Below are positions 20,760 to 35,575 of a DNA stretch of 64,000 bases, in pieces (position 1 is the stretch's first letter; each line of letters begins with the position of its first letter). The stretch lies in NCBI GenBank assembly GCA_963855995.1, contig OY979721.1, positions 4,712,001-4,776,000 of the forward strand, in the 5' to 3' direction. A model generated the notes under the pieces. That model searched no databases. It worked only from the letters and a program-made list of their open reading frames with translations, and was not told the origin of the DNA. Position numbers and translations under genes: made by a program. The stretch comes from Muricea muricata (lineage: Eukaryota > Cnidaria > Anthozoa > Malacalcyonacea > Plexauridae).

Positions 20760-23700
20760 ATCAATCCAAGGCAACACCTTAAAACTGTATTTCTCTTTTT
20801 CCCACCAATAAACACCAATGTTTTAAAATCTTGTTTTTGCTACTCAAACGAAAGAAGACCCACGAAAATGACTGCAAATGTGAGTGATATTTCAGAATGT
20901 AGAGGTATTTGAATGTTTCAGTTGTAATCCGCAATTTTACAGTGAGCTTTGCAACGCAACCGACGGAGAGAGTTTAATATGTCATATATCTTCTTCTGAC
21001 AAAACGAAATTAGTGGTAGAACCTACTATTATTAGTCAGTGTTAATACACAAGGTCAAGGACAGTCTCTTCTGAAATACAGCTTTTTGCCCACGTTTTCA
21101 GAGCACGTAATTATGTAAACAGTCTTTCCGTTGCTAACCGAGTCCGAGGCTATTGCACTCTCTCGCAGCTACAAGGAATCGACTGTCAGTAAATTCTTTA
21201 AATTCTTCGTTCATGTATGTCTAGCACAAAATTGTTTCCTGGTGTTGAAATCTAAAACCAAAGCAGACTAGCCGTTTAGTTTGAATCGTCTTTCAACCAC
21301 ACGAAGATGTACCTCCTCTCTCTCAGATATACAGCCAAGCTGTTGACATGAAGCTTTTAAAGTTCTTCAAGTGAAACAGTGATACTTCAAGATAATTTCC
21401 CTTCCCTTATCTTACAATACAGGAACTTTGATGAAAATCCTTTGTGCCCTTGAGGAGTTAGATGTATAAGTCCTTCTCTCTCAGATCCTGGCAAACAGCA
21501 CGTTGGTTAATGTTTCTTTGACAAATGTACTTGATAACGCACTAACACGTTCGACACCTACGCATTTTTAAACTATTAGTAGCTTGTGTTCGAGTGTTTA
21601 CCTAGGAAATGACACAGCATGCCTCAGTTAGGTTTGATATCTCGATCTTTGTTAATCCGCCGTATCATATTAAATTCTCAACACGATCACGTTGAACTCA
21701 CAGCGCGACTTTTCCCACCACAAGCCTTCGCAAATACAAATAGTCAAATGTTATTCTCAAATCAAAACAGCATCCTTTACATCTCGATTTCTACTGCTCA
21801 GTTCATCATACATTCTGTTGAAATCATAATTAAAAAAAGCGGACATTCTTCGTTAATCTTTTAAGATCAAGCTATCAATGCGGAATAATATTTATAAACC
21901 ACTTATGCTTTGGCATTCCTGTAAATGCCTAGTCCGCAACCCACATATTGTACATATCTTCCTTTTTTGAGTTTCGCACTACCCGCTTTCTGACACAAAG
22001 TGTTTTCTTGTTAAATACAAGTTGAAAAGTCGATTTTGAGAGAGTTTATATGGCGAAATAGTCACATTGTGCGGCTTCCTGAACTCCCGTCGCGACCTTT
22101 CACCAACTAGGCGGAGAAAAGTGTTCAAATAATTAAAGATAATAATACGTTTTGTTTAATATATTTTGTTCAATAGTTCTTGTGATCTTTGTGAGAGAAT
22201 TTTGTACTGTATAATCTTGCTATATTCATGTAATCTTACAGTGCGACTCCAGTTGAACAAGTGCGATTAAATACAGGTAACCGTTAGGTTTGCTCCGTTG
22301 CTCGATGCATATTTTTAAGCAATTAAGATTTAAATAAAACAATTTGTGTACGCAATTAGATTATAAGGTGGGGGTAGTATTTTCGTGATTGATTGCTATC
22401 TGTCCGTGTGAAATGGTTGTTTTGATGCAGTGGAAAATGGTTTGCCTGTAAGATGTTCAATTAACAATAAAAATGAGAATAAAAATGTTCCTTGAAATGA
22501 GAATTCAATAATAGATGTCATTTTCGTGAACAGTCACTCGATTGTTTAAAATCAAATACAGATTAAGAATCTGTATGATTAAAAATATCTTCACTGAGAG
22601 GCCCTTCAGAGGTTGATACATATTGGATGATTATGCATATTAAAAGACTGGAAAACGATCTCTATCTAAAGGGATATGACATAGATCTGTTATCTATAAA
22701 CAAACTGCGATGAAGATAAAACGTGAAGCTGCTTTTGCAAAACACGTAATTGGCACCCACCCTCATATCTCCCCCCCCCCACCACCCTTCATCACTGTCT
22801 AAGGTGGTCTGTGTGCAGCATACATTGAATGAAACTTTACACAATATAGTAATACACTCCAAAACAGTTAATATTGAATTTAAGCCCAGTCTGAAAAAAG
22901 GATAAACGAGAGTTCGCGTTTGACTCTTTCATTGACCGATATATCAATTCACATCACGTCTTGTCGTAGTTTGACCAAAGCTTTCATTTAATCCCTCGCT
23001 TGACCACGACACGAGAGAAAACTCTCATACAAACTGCAGCTTTTGAACTTTTATCAACTCTCATGCAACTCTTACTCTCATTTGACGAGGACCTGGTTGA
23101 TAGGACAGGTCATCAAAAATTCATAAACAATCACGAGGAGTTTTTTGCAAAAGCCATAATTAGCATATCAAAGCAATCAGAGTAAGCCATTTCAACTTTG
23201 TGCCATTATATGTTCAGACAAGCAGTTTTTGATTGTTATTTGTAAAGGTGCATTAATTGTTTGTCGATGTTAAAATTTCCTTGGAATACCATCAATACAA
23301 GTATATACTACAGTAACTAAAGATGTTAGGTAGTATTCCAGTTTCCTAAGCAGTACTTCCTTCAGTTCCTTGGTTAAAATGAGTAAAAATTAAATAAGAT
23401 GAAGCAAAGTACGTCTAAGTAAGTTGGGAATTTTTTTAAATCAGTTTCAGTTCAATTCTTATTGCTTTAGAAACCAAACAATAAAAGAGTTTGTTGTCAA
23501 GTAATAGTTTTTTAGGTTGTGGTTGAGTAAATTTACAACTTTTGGAAATTAATATCATTAGTTGTAAATATGAGATATGTTTAGAGTGGTTTGCATCATA
23601 TTTTAGCAGTATCCAACAACTACATAATGTGAAATTTTGAAATAATAAAATGATATGGTATATAATAAAAATATTTGGCCTAAAACCTATTTTTACTAGG

Positions 23701-24210
23701 AGTGCAATACCACATGGCAAATAAATTTTCCAGGTCATTGATAGTAGGTTTTGGTACCATACCATAGATTAATCCATAATGCCATGAAATACCATCAGAA
23801 GAAACATCCAAGCATTTTTATCAAGCATTTTGCAAGAACTGAGTTCAATAATTTTTTATCATTCTTTATAACCAGGAACAACAAGCTTTTCATGCAAACC
23901 TGTTGAATTTTCAGCAAAGTAAGAGGCTATTGTTTTCAACTATTGAAAGCAAAGCATGCACATGCTCAGGGTATTAATTGTAGCTCAGCAATGTTTTTAA
24001 TAAATGTACACGCTGAAACAACTCTTTACAGGCAGTTATTTGTAGGTACTGTAAAATGACCAATCAGAATTAAGAATGCATACAAAGAGAACGATAATGT
24101 TAATTGTACATGCAATTACCCAGCCTACACATGTGATGTTCTGGTATTGGTATTGGTATAATAATTAATTCTGGCTTCTCATTGGTTGAGAACTGTGATC
24201 TATTACATGA
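20760..24210. other. Intergenic, no gene seen
   Basis: Short spurious frames only. 22980-23080 carries the repeat with AAACTCTCATACAAACT also seen at 14210-14260, and a (C)n-rich stretch near 22770. Confidence 0.5.
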
Positions 24211-24218
24211 TACGTAGA

Positions 24219-24421
24219 CAGTGGTGGATCTAGCGTAGATCAAAATAAATTACTACAGCTAATTCTTGGATATATTTACATTTTAAAACACCTTCAAAGC
24301 AATTTCATTGGTAAGATTTTATTCTTTGGAAATTCATAACCAATGACATTGTTATAAAGTTATTTTGAAATTAAAATTGAGCTGCTATAATTTATTTTGA
24401 CGTATGCTGGATCCGCCACTG
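24219..24421. mobile_element. hAT-type MITE, 203 bp
   Basis: The ends are CAGTGGTGGATC and GGATCCGCCACTG, flanked by the perfect 8-bp duplication TACGTAGA (24211-24218 and 24422-24429). The interior is AT-rich with no coding capacity. Confidence 0.85.
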
Positions 24422-25392
24422 TACGTAGATGCTATCTCCTAAGGACAAGATAACCACAAGCTTTTGAAAATTTTCAGAAGCCAATGGCATTCTTTGTTTT
24501 GTACTGATCATGATCACATCAAATGGCATGCAAAAACTCCATCACCACCCCACCCCCACCCCTTCCCCCCACTACACCAAATTCACAGTAAACAAATAGA
24601 TAACATTTTTCTGTTGTCTGTTCAGTTATAGCAACACGGTAGATGCCATAACATGGTTAGAATATCATGCAGTGACCATATTTTTCCTACTGTAGCACAA
24701 ATGCAATGGTTAAATGCTACCTATTTGTTAATTGGAAATACTGAGTAAATATAAAGGTCTTATATTTGAAATAGGGTGACGTACAACACACTTATTACAA
24801 CACGATTAAGTGTTTGTCATTGCGGCATTTCAAGGTGCCATGGAATAAACTTTTGATTCCACAGTTGCAGTAAGTCTTCCCAAATATACACCCGGCCATA
24901 TTTAAACCCACAAAGAACGAACGAATACATAAATTTATTGCTTTAATATTTCACTTTGTCTTTATATATTCGCTGGTTTGCGGTCTTTATATGGCTATAG
25001 TGCAAAAGTGACCAAATTTTACGTCCAAATCTACGCTTCTAAATATCAAGGCTGGCAATTCGTTTGTCGGTTTTCAATTCAAAGTCTCTACACAACTGGT
25101 TAAGCTTCGTCCTTATACGTAACGAAATTTTATTATGGTATCTATTTAATGAACGGAACGTTCTTCTGAAGTAACAAATTTTCTCAAACATACCCGAAAT
25201 TTAAGACGTTAAAAGCGCTCCAAATTCCACTTTGTCTTCATAAAATCTTCTTCTCCTTAACTGAACACATCCCGCGTACAAGGTATCGTTATTTTCCACC
25301 AAATGTGAAGCAAAATCACATAAAAATTGCTCGGCCATGTTGTCTTCATGCTCCATGGTCGTCATTTAAATTTCGTGCGAATTAATTTCACC

Positions 25393-27963
25393 CATTGATC
25401 TGAAAATAGATAACCTGGATAGAGTTTCTATACCTACAAAAATCGTGGCCACTTTTGATTTCGCACACCCGATTCTTGGGACCACTTATGGCGTCTGAAC
25501 AAGGAGTGCAATAGTGTATTCGAAGCTGAATCTGAGCAATTTGCACAGTGTTGGGCTAGTTAACTACCAAATTTAAGCAGTAAACGTGTAGAGCAGTGAA
25601 TATTTTGTCAATATTTACCGATTTGGGTTCATCTTGGCCTTTTCTTGGCGAAAAAACCGTCCGCGTGTGGTATGTTGTTGACAGCAGTGACTATTATTTT
25701 CGAGCGAGAATCTTGAAATTTATCACCTCACACTACCTCTCTACGTTACATGTCAAATAAATCACATGAAATATGACAGCACGGCGTGTGGAAGTAATAA
25801 AGAACAGAGTAACGATAATAAATAGAACTGAAACGGGCTTATATGGCCATTAAAATCGCTGAACTTTTGGTGTAAAGGGTGTTTAATTTATAAAATATGA
25901 TTGTCAATAAACAAGGAAATATATAATGATAAAAGATAAGACTTATTTTACAGAAATGAACTAGTAAATGGTAGTAAATACGTCAATAGCAATGGGTATA
26001 ATATTAAGGAATGTTTAAATAAAGGATTTTAAGGCATTTAAAAATTTTAGAATTGTTGTTGCAATATTAAATGAACATATAGTTGTAATGTCCGTATATT
26101 ACTTTTATCCATATGATTGTTTACAGACTGTATCAATTTAGCTGGTTTCGTGCAGTCACAATCATGTAATGTGCACAATATATTCTTATAAAGCTGATGT
26201 GAACGTAATTGTTTTGATAATATCTATTAAACTGATTACTATGATTATTTAGCATTCCACGTAAACATTCTGGATTTTTTTGCGCGCGAAATTGAAATTA
26301 GAACTAAGTTTAGAACACAGAACGTTTGACAAACTTGAATTCTTGCAGCGAAATGAATTTCTTGCAAAAAATTATACACTATTGTTGTACAAATGTTTAT
26401 TTCAGCAAAAAATAATATCAACATAAACAAGGACAAGACCTATACAAATACCATCAAAACATATACAAAACCTATATTTCCTTAACACACCATTACATTT
26501 AAAACATTCATCAAGTGAACATCTATCTGTCATTGTATTTCATTTGCAAAGATTTCCAACCAATCCAGAAAAAAAGGCTAAATGGCCACAAAACATGCAT
26601 AGAGAGGATTGGATGCCCAGCAGTCACTCACGACTTTGTTCAGATCATTTTCAAGACAAGCACATAAACTAGATTCAACAAGATTTAAGAAATTCCCAGA
26701 GCATCTAAAAAAGGTAACAGGGTTACTACAAAGGAACCAAGCCTCTACACCCAACCTAGAACCAGATCTGTTTGGCTGATCCTAACACAAAATAAAATAC
26801 ACTTTCTGTAATGCATCTTTTTTATCACTATTGCATAACCACAGATGTATGAGGGGGTGGTGCTGGGGGGGGGGGGCTATTCTGGTTATCCAGGCAATGT
26901 GTACCTTATTTTTGGGGCAACAAGTATATTATTTGGGCAATTAGTGGGTGATGCCATGGACCTTTGCGGTCATAATTCGGACAATAATTATATGATATTT
27001 CAAAGGTTTTATTGGGGTATTTCGAAGATTTTGTTGTGGTCTACCCACACAAAATTTTGATACTGGGGGGGGAGATCCCCAAAAATTTCTGGGCATAACA
27101 ATGCACACACTGCTCAGGCAAAATAAGTGCACGTCCCCAAAACATTAGTGCAGTTGTGCCTGTATGCCTATGCCCGTAACCAAAAACTGCACTACATAAA
27201 ACTATCCAACAGCAATGTGCGAAAATAACTATCCAAACTGGTTCTATTTAACCACCAACAGTAGTCAAACTATGGAAAAAATAGCTGTGTCCAATCAAAA
27301 TAAGGTTAGTTTATTTTATAGTACATGTCATGATGAATTAGATTTAATTTAACTCACTTCTGATCCAAGATCGTGCGAGTTCACTATCCATGCAACGCCA
27401 AGTCACCGATAGTATTTTCTTTATCATATATTCGTCTTAAGTTAACGACAAGTCACAACAACAAACGTGATGACAATCGTGAACACCCAAAGTTCAGCGA
27501 TTTCAATGGCCATAAAAACCCGTTTCAGTTCTATTTATTATCGTTACTCTGTTCTTTATTACTTCCACACGCCGTGCTGTCATATTTCATGTGATTTATT
27601 TGACATGTAACGTAGAGAGGTAGTGTGAGGTGAAAAATTTCAAGATTCTCGCTCGAAAATAATAGTCACTGCTGTCAACATCATACCACACGCGGACGGT
27701 TTTTTCGCCAAGAAAAGGCCAAGATGAACCCAAATCGGTAAATATTGACAAAATATCCATTGCTCTACACGTTTACTGCTTAAATTTGATAGTTAACTAG
27801 CTCAACACAGTGCAAATTGCTCAGATTCAGCTTCGAATGCACTATTGCACTCCTTGTTCAGACGCCATAAGTGGTCCCAAGAATCGGGTGTGCGAAATCA
27901 AAAGTGGCCACGATTTTTGTAGGTATAGAAACTCTATCCAGGTTATCTATTTTCAGATCAATG
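25393..27963. mobile_element. P-element-like DNA transposon with 472-bp terminal inverted repeats
   Basis: The left arm 25393-25864 (CATTGATCTG...) and right arm 27492-27963 (...CAGATCAATG) are reverse complements of equal length, 472 bp, at about 95% by eye. The 8-bp direct repeat ATTTCACC flanks both ends exactly (25385-25392 and 27964-27971). The 1.6-kb interior contains a broken THAP zinc-finger sequence. An 8-bp target duplication together with a THAP domain is the combination known for the P superfamily. hAT also makes 8-bp duplications but lacks THAP. Most of a transposase is missing, so this is a non-autonomous relic. Confidence 0.8.
26532..26672 (+). pseudogene. THAP zinc-finger remnant inside the P-like element
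   Basis: Reading from about 26535, the frame gives VFHLQRFPTNPEKKAKWPQ, a Trp (DWMPS), then LCSDHF, then a stop at 26670. THAP signatures present are FHxxxFP, the KW pair, the second Trp and the C-x2-H pair (CSDHF). The first C-x(2-4)-C pair is not visible upstream in this frame. After the stop, DSTRFKKFPEHLKK is still readable, ending at a possible donor (AAG|GTAAC). This is a DNA-binding domain of a transposase or a THAP gene, now broken. Confidence 0.65.
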
Positions 27964-28129
27964 ATTTCACCACTAATGGCAAACGCGCGGGAAAAAAATT
28001 TTCATTAAAGGTAGCTCACTGGTGTTTTTGCCAAGGTCTGTGAATAACTGCCTTTCCCCAATCATCGATCATATATAAAATGGCCTAGAATTGCTGAAAG
28101 ATTTCAGGCACCTTGCGACCTGTTAACGA

Positions 28130-28990
28130 ACGGAATTTCTGCTTCCTTGGAAAGACTGACGTGATAAATTGCCGGAAATTGCTAAAACTGGTCAGCAAAG
28201 GCGTAAGATATTCTGTTATCGTATCTGAAAAATTGACTTAAAATGGCCGAAACAGATCTAGAAAGTGTCAGATAGATATTTTCTACCTTCTTACACATGA
28301 TCTAATGAATTGCATTAATCTTGCTAAAACTGATCTGGGAGGTGTCAGAAATTGCTGTATTAATTGAAAAATGATATATAACTAATCTCAAGGTTATCAG
28401 AATTTCAACCACCTTAAAAAGGCTGTTGTGACAAATTGACTTAAAATTATTGAAACAGACCCGGAAGGTATCAGAAACTCTGGCACCTACCTGTAGGTGA
28501 TGTGATGAATTAACTAGAGAAACTTCTAACGGAGCTATGCGAATTTCGGGTACCTTTTCAACGATGATCTGAAAAATTGACCATTTTTGTAACTTCTCAT
28601 AACGGCATCAAATATTCTACTACCTAACTTATGTAGAGTTGACTGAAAAATTGACTTAAAATTGGTTTCTGAAATCCACAAAGTATGATAAATTGCTTTA
28701 ATATTGTTAAAAATAGTCTGAATGGTATCAAACGTTACGGTAGAAATTGATGAATTGACTTTAAATTGTTGAAACGTCTCTAGAAGTCTAGAAGGTACCA
28801 GATACTCTACTACTCCAATAAATGATTGAACTGAAAATTGACTTAAATTTGGTGAAACGGATTTCCAATGTGTCAGAAATGAAGTTGACTTCACCAGTTT
28901 TAAGCCAATTTTCAAGTCAATCATTTATGAAAAAATATTGCTGAAAAAATATTGCTGAAAAAATATTGCTAAAAATATCCTTGGGAACGA
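28130..28990. repeat. Degenerate ~100-bp tandem repeat
   Basis: About eight diverged units sharing GAATTGACTTAAAATTG, TGAAACAGATCTGGAAGGTG and TCAGAAATTCTACTACCTT. It begins ~170 bp right of the P-like element. No gene is seen. Confidence 0.65.
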
Positions 28991-30060
28991 GCTGTCTGAT
29001 GAATGTACCTAAATGGCTGAAAAATTTCTCATGCATTCAAAATTCCTGAAACTGGTCTCAAATGTATCATAACCGCCCTGCAAAATATGGACTAATTTTA
29101 TAATTGTTACATTCCGCATTTCTGGTTAAGTCATGTAGCTATTCGAATCTGATGTTCAGGCGTGTTAAATTAACTCGAGTCGAAAATAAATCATGCACAT
29201 GTTACTTAATATGATTGTTACAGCGAAAATAGTGCAGAAACTGCTTTTTAATAATAATAATACATTAACTCAGTAAAAATTCTAATAGTGCCGGTGAAAT
29301 CATTTCAACCATAATATTAGGTTATGTAAGGTGCTTTATACCCGATAGAATGCTATTTAGGTGACGCATTATATAATAGTCACGTTCATAGGGCCATAAT
29401 GTACTTGAAGTCATTTGATATACTTGAACTCGCATTTTATCCGTGGAAGACGTCCGTGTATGCACATTCAGAATCAGGGTCTTTTTAATCAACAATAACT
29501 AAAATTTACACACTTGAAATTATGATGACATAATTAGCGTTAATTAGACTAACGAGAATTTATAAAATCAGCGTTAATGAAGTACATCGTTAATTTCCTA
29601 CTTGTCCACTCGCAAATCATTATTTACAGTCTCGGCACAGCATAATTATCTCGGCTTAAAGCTCATGCACTTTTTATATTTTCAGAAAATCAGCAAAATA
29701 GGCATGTCATGCTGGTTTTTTTACGGTCGCATTTAGTTAAAAAGCAAACTAACCTATCGTAGAGATATCATGAAACTGCAAATCAATGTTATTGTGTGTC
29801 GGTGACGAATGATAAATTGCGTGCAAAGATAAAGAGGCTCGTCATATTTTGTTGATGATTATCACGTCTACGCCCCTCCCCACCCCCATTATCAAGATCA
29901 AAAATATAAAATGTTAAAAAATATTATGAGATAACCCTTTGCCTCGAAATCATTTTAACAACATTGACTGAGGGGGGAGGAGGGGGGCAAGAATCACATG
30001 TTATGGGAGGGAGGGGCAATAAACTGCTTGTCTCAATAAAGAGACCAGTGCTGAATTAAG
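28990..30060. other. Intergenic, no gene seen
   Basis: AT-rich with purine- or G-rich patches at 29970-30020. Nothing else supported. Confidence 0.5.
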
Positions 30061-30480
30061 TGTACATGTTGAAATGTTGTTCTCTTCTAGCAACACTAGC
30101 CTGGTTCATGATGAATGACAACCGACTGCGTAAGAAACCCAGGCAGGAAAATATAAATAAAATTAGTTTGCTTTAGATTTCCTCTTGTGGTAAGGAATGA
30201 CGTCAATGACTGCGTGCTAGTTGACCTATTTGGGAACAGTTTTAGGACCAATAGATATATGCAGTGTAGACATAAACTCAAGAGTAAACTGCAAACTCCA
30301 CAAGCGGAGTTAATTTACTTTAGGTTTCCTCTTCTAGTAACACTGGGTAAAAAAAGTGATCCTTACTGGATCCCTAGGAAGGACTAATATAGCCATGCAT
30401 CCAGTATAAATAAAGCTAGTTTAATATAGTTTAGACCGTTTCCTTTTGTAGTAATAACACTAGGTCAGCAACAGATTATT
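30060..30480 (+). repeat. 114-bp dispersed repeat cluster
   Basis: Three to four diverged units with AGTATAAATAAAGCTAGTTT and GTTTCCTCTTCTAGTAACAC. Confidence 0.6.
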
Positions 30481-30521
30481 CATCATCCTCTGGGTCAGAA
30501 CTGACAGAAATATCAAAAGTG

Positions 30522-30707
30522 CAGGGACGTAACTATAGAACATTAATTGGGGGAGGGGTGTATATTCATATATTCATGTTCTGCCGGACGAGTTTCTTTT
30601 CAAATCAAATTCAAATTTCTCAATTTGAAAAGAAATCTGTCGGGCAAAACATGAATATATGAATATACACGCACCCCCCTCTCATTAACGTTCTAGTTAC
30701 GTCCTTG
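30522..30707. mobile_element. hAT-like MITE, 186 bp, near-perfect foldback
   Basis: The ends are CAGGGACGTAACTA and TAGTTACGTCCTTG, with arms of about 80 bp nearly meeting in the middle. The flanks CAAAAGTG and CAAAAGTA agree in 7 of 8 bases, fitting an 8-bp target duplication. The TA microsatellite begins about 20 bp to its right. Confidence 0.75.
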
Positions 30708-30725
30708 CAAAAGTATCAGGCATAT

Positions 30726-34360
<3,635 letters not shown>

Positions 34361-34369
34361 AATCGAACA

Positions 34370-34876
34370 GGGGCCGGTTGTATCAAAGGCGTTTAGCTTA
34401 AACGGTGGATAAGTGAAATTTAAAAATCACTTTTACACCAAGTACGGAACCGAAATTATGAGTTTAGTAGACTTAATATTTAATTTTATATATAATTGTT
34501 CTTCTCAGGCCAAATAACTTTAGCTAGTTTGTTTTTACAACATGCAAACTTGTTTTATATTTTTGACTTATCCAGCGTTTAAGCTAAGCTAAGGTCATGG
34601 CTAAAGGGGATGAACGAGAGGTAGGTTTTCAAGATGGCGGCTGTTTTTCAAGATTCTTAAAACGAGAAAGAATCAACAACCAGACATTTATAGCATTCCT
34701 AAATTGTGATTAGGTTTAGGGTTAGGGTAAGCTTTAGGAATGCTATCAAGTTCTGGTTGTTGATTCGTTCTCGTTTTAAGAATCTTGAAAAAAAGCCGCC
34801 ATCTTGAAAACCTACCTCTCGTGCATCCCCTTTAGCCACGACCTTTAAGCCAAACGCCTTTGATACAACCGGCCCC
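34370..34876. mobile_element. Foldback MITE, 507 bp (GGGGCCGGTTGTATCAAAGG ends)
   Basis: The terminal ~35 bp are inverted (GGGGCCGGTTGTATCAAAGG and complement). Inside is a second, longer palindrome (about 34604-34700 against 34735-34850) whose arms both carry CAAGATGGCGGC. The centre has a short TTAGGG-like stretch (GGTTTAGGGTTAGGGTAAGC). I see no target duplication. Relatives: 46021-46158 and the fragment at 52237-52290. Confidence 0.75.
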
Positions 34877-35291
34877 GATGCTTTAACATTTGAAATGAGG
34901 TCACGTTCGTTGGAATCACATTACAACTGCGTGGGTTTGGCCCTTCCCAAGTCTCCCATGCTTTCCGGGTATAAAATCAAGCCAGCTTTGTTCTAAAGAT
35001 TTCAGAAGCAGTGAATAAAAATCCAACGATTAGTCATTTTTTGTGGTGTTGATGTGGGCGATGATTTTAAGGGTTAATTAACTACCTTTGTTGTAAACAT
35101 CGCTTTTTCGTAGTTCCGCTATGAACAACGACAATTTCCAGCATACAAAAAAGACATTGTGGCGGAGTCCAACATCTCTAAAAAACATTATTACGTCAAA
35201 TTGTAGTTAAATATCCAGTCTAATAAATTATTTCGACAAGGCCGATGTTGTTTTCTCCAAGGACTAACAACTAATAACACTGTTAATTTCA

Positions 35292-35575
35292 GGGAGTAAT
35301 TTTAACTCCACGTGGGGAGTCAAAATAACTCCTTATAGGAGAGCAAAACTAGTGAAGTTAAATTTACTCCAAAAATTGAGTTAAAACTACTCTAGAATCC
35401 AAACTTTATTCCACCTAGAGTAAATTTAACTCCACTAAAGGAGTAAAAATAACTATAACTAATGGAGTAGAAATACCAGAGTAATTTTTACTCCAAAAAA
35501 ATTACTATCGGAGTTATTTTCACTCCACTATCAATTGTAGTGAAAGGAGTAAATTTACAGAATACTCTGTGTAGA
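35292..35575. repeat. Left subterminal GGAGT/ACTCC array
   Basis: Roughly a dozen units of 17-25 bp, each typically GGAGTNAAANTNACTCC, so the array is a string of small palindromes separated by a few bases. It is mirrored by the right array at 38200-38455. Confidence 0.75.

Noticed and set aside
23436-23765. 109-codon minus-strand frame
   Set aside because: AT-rich, no domain, no homologous pattern; chance frame.
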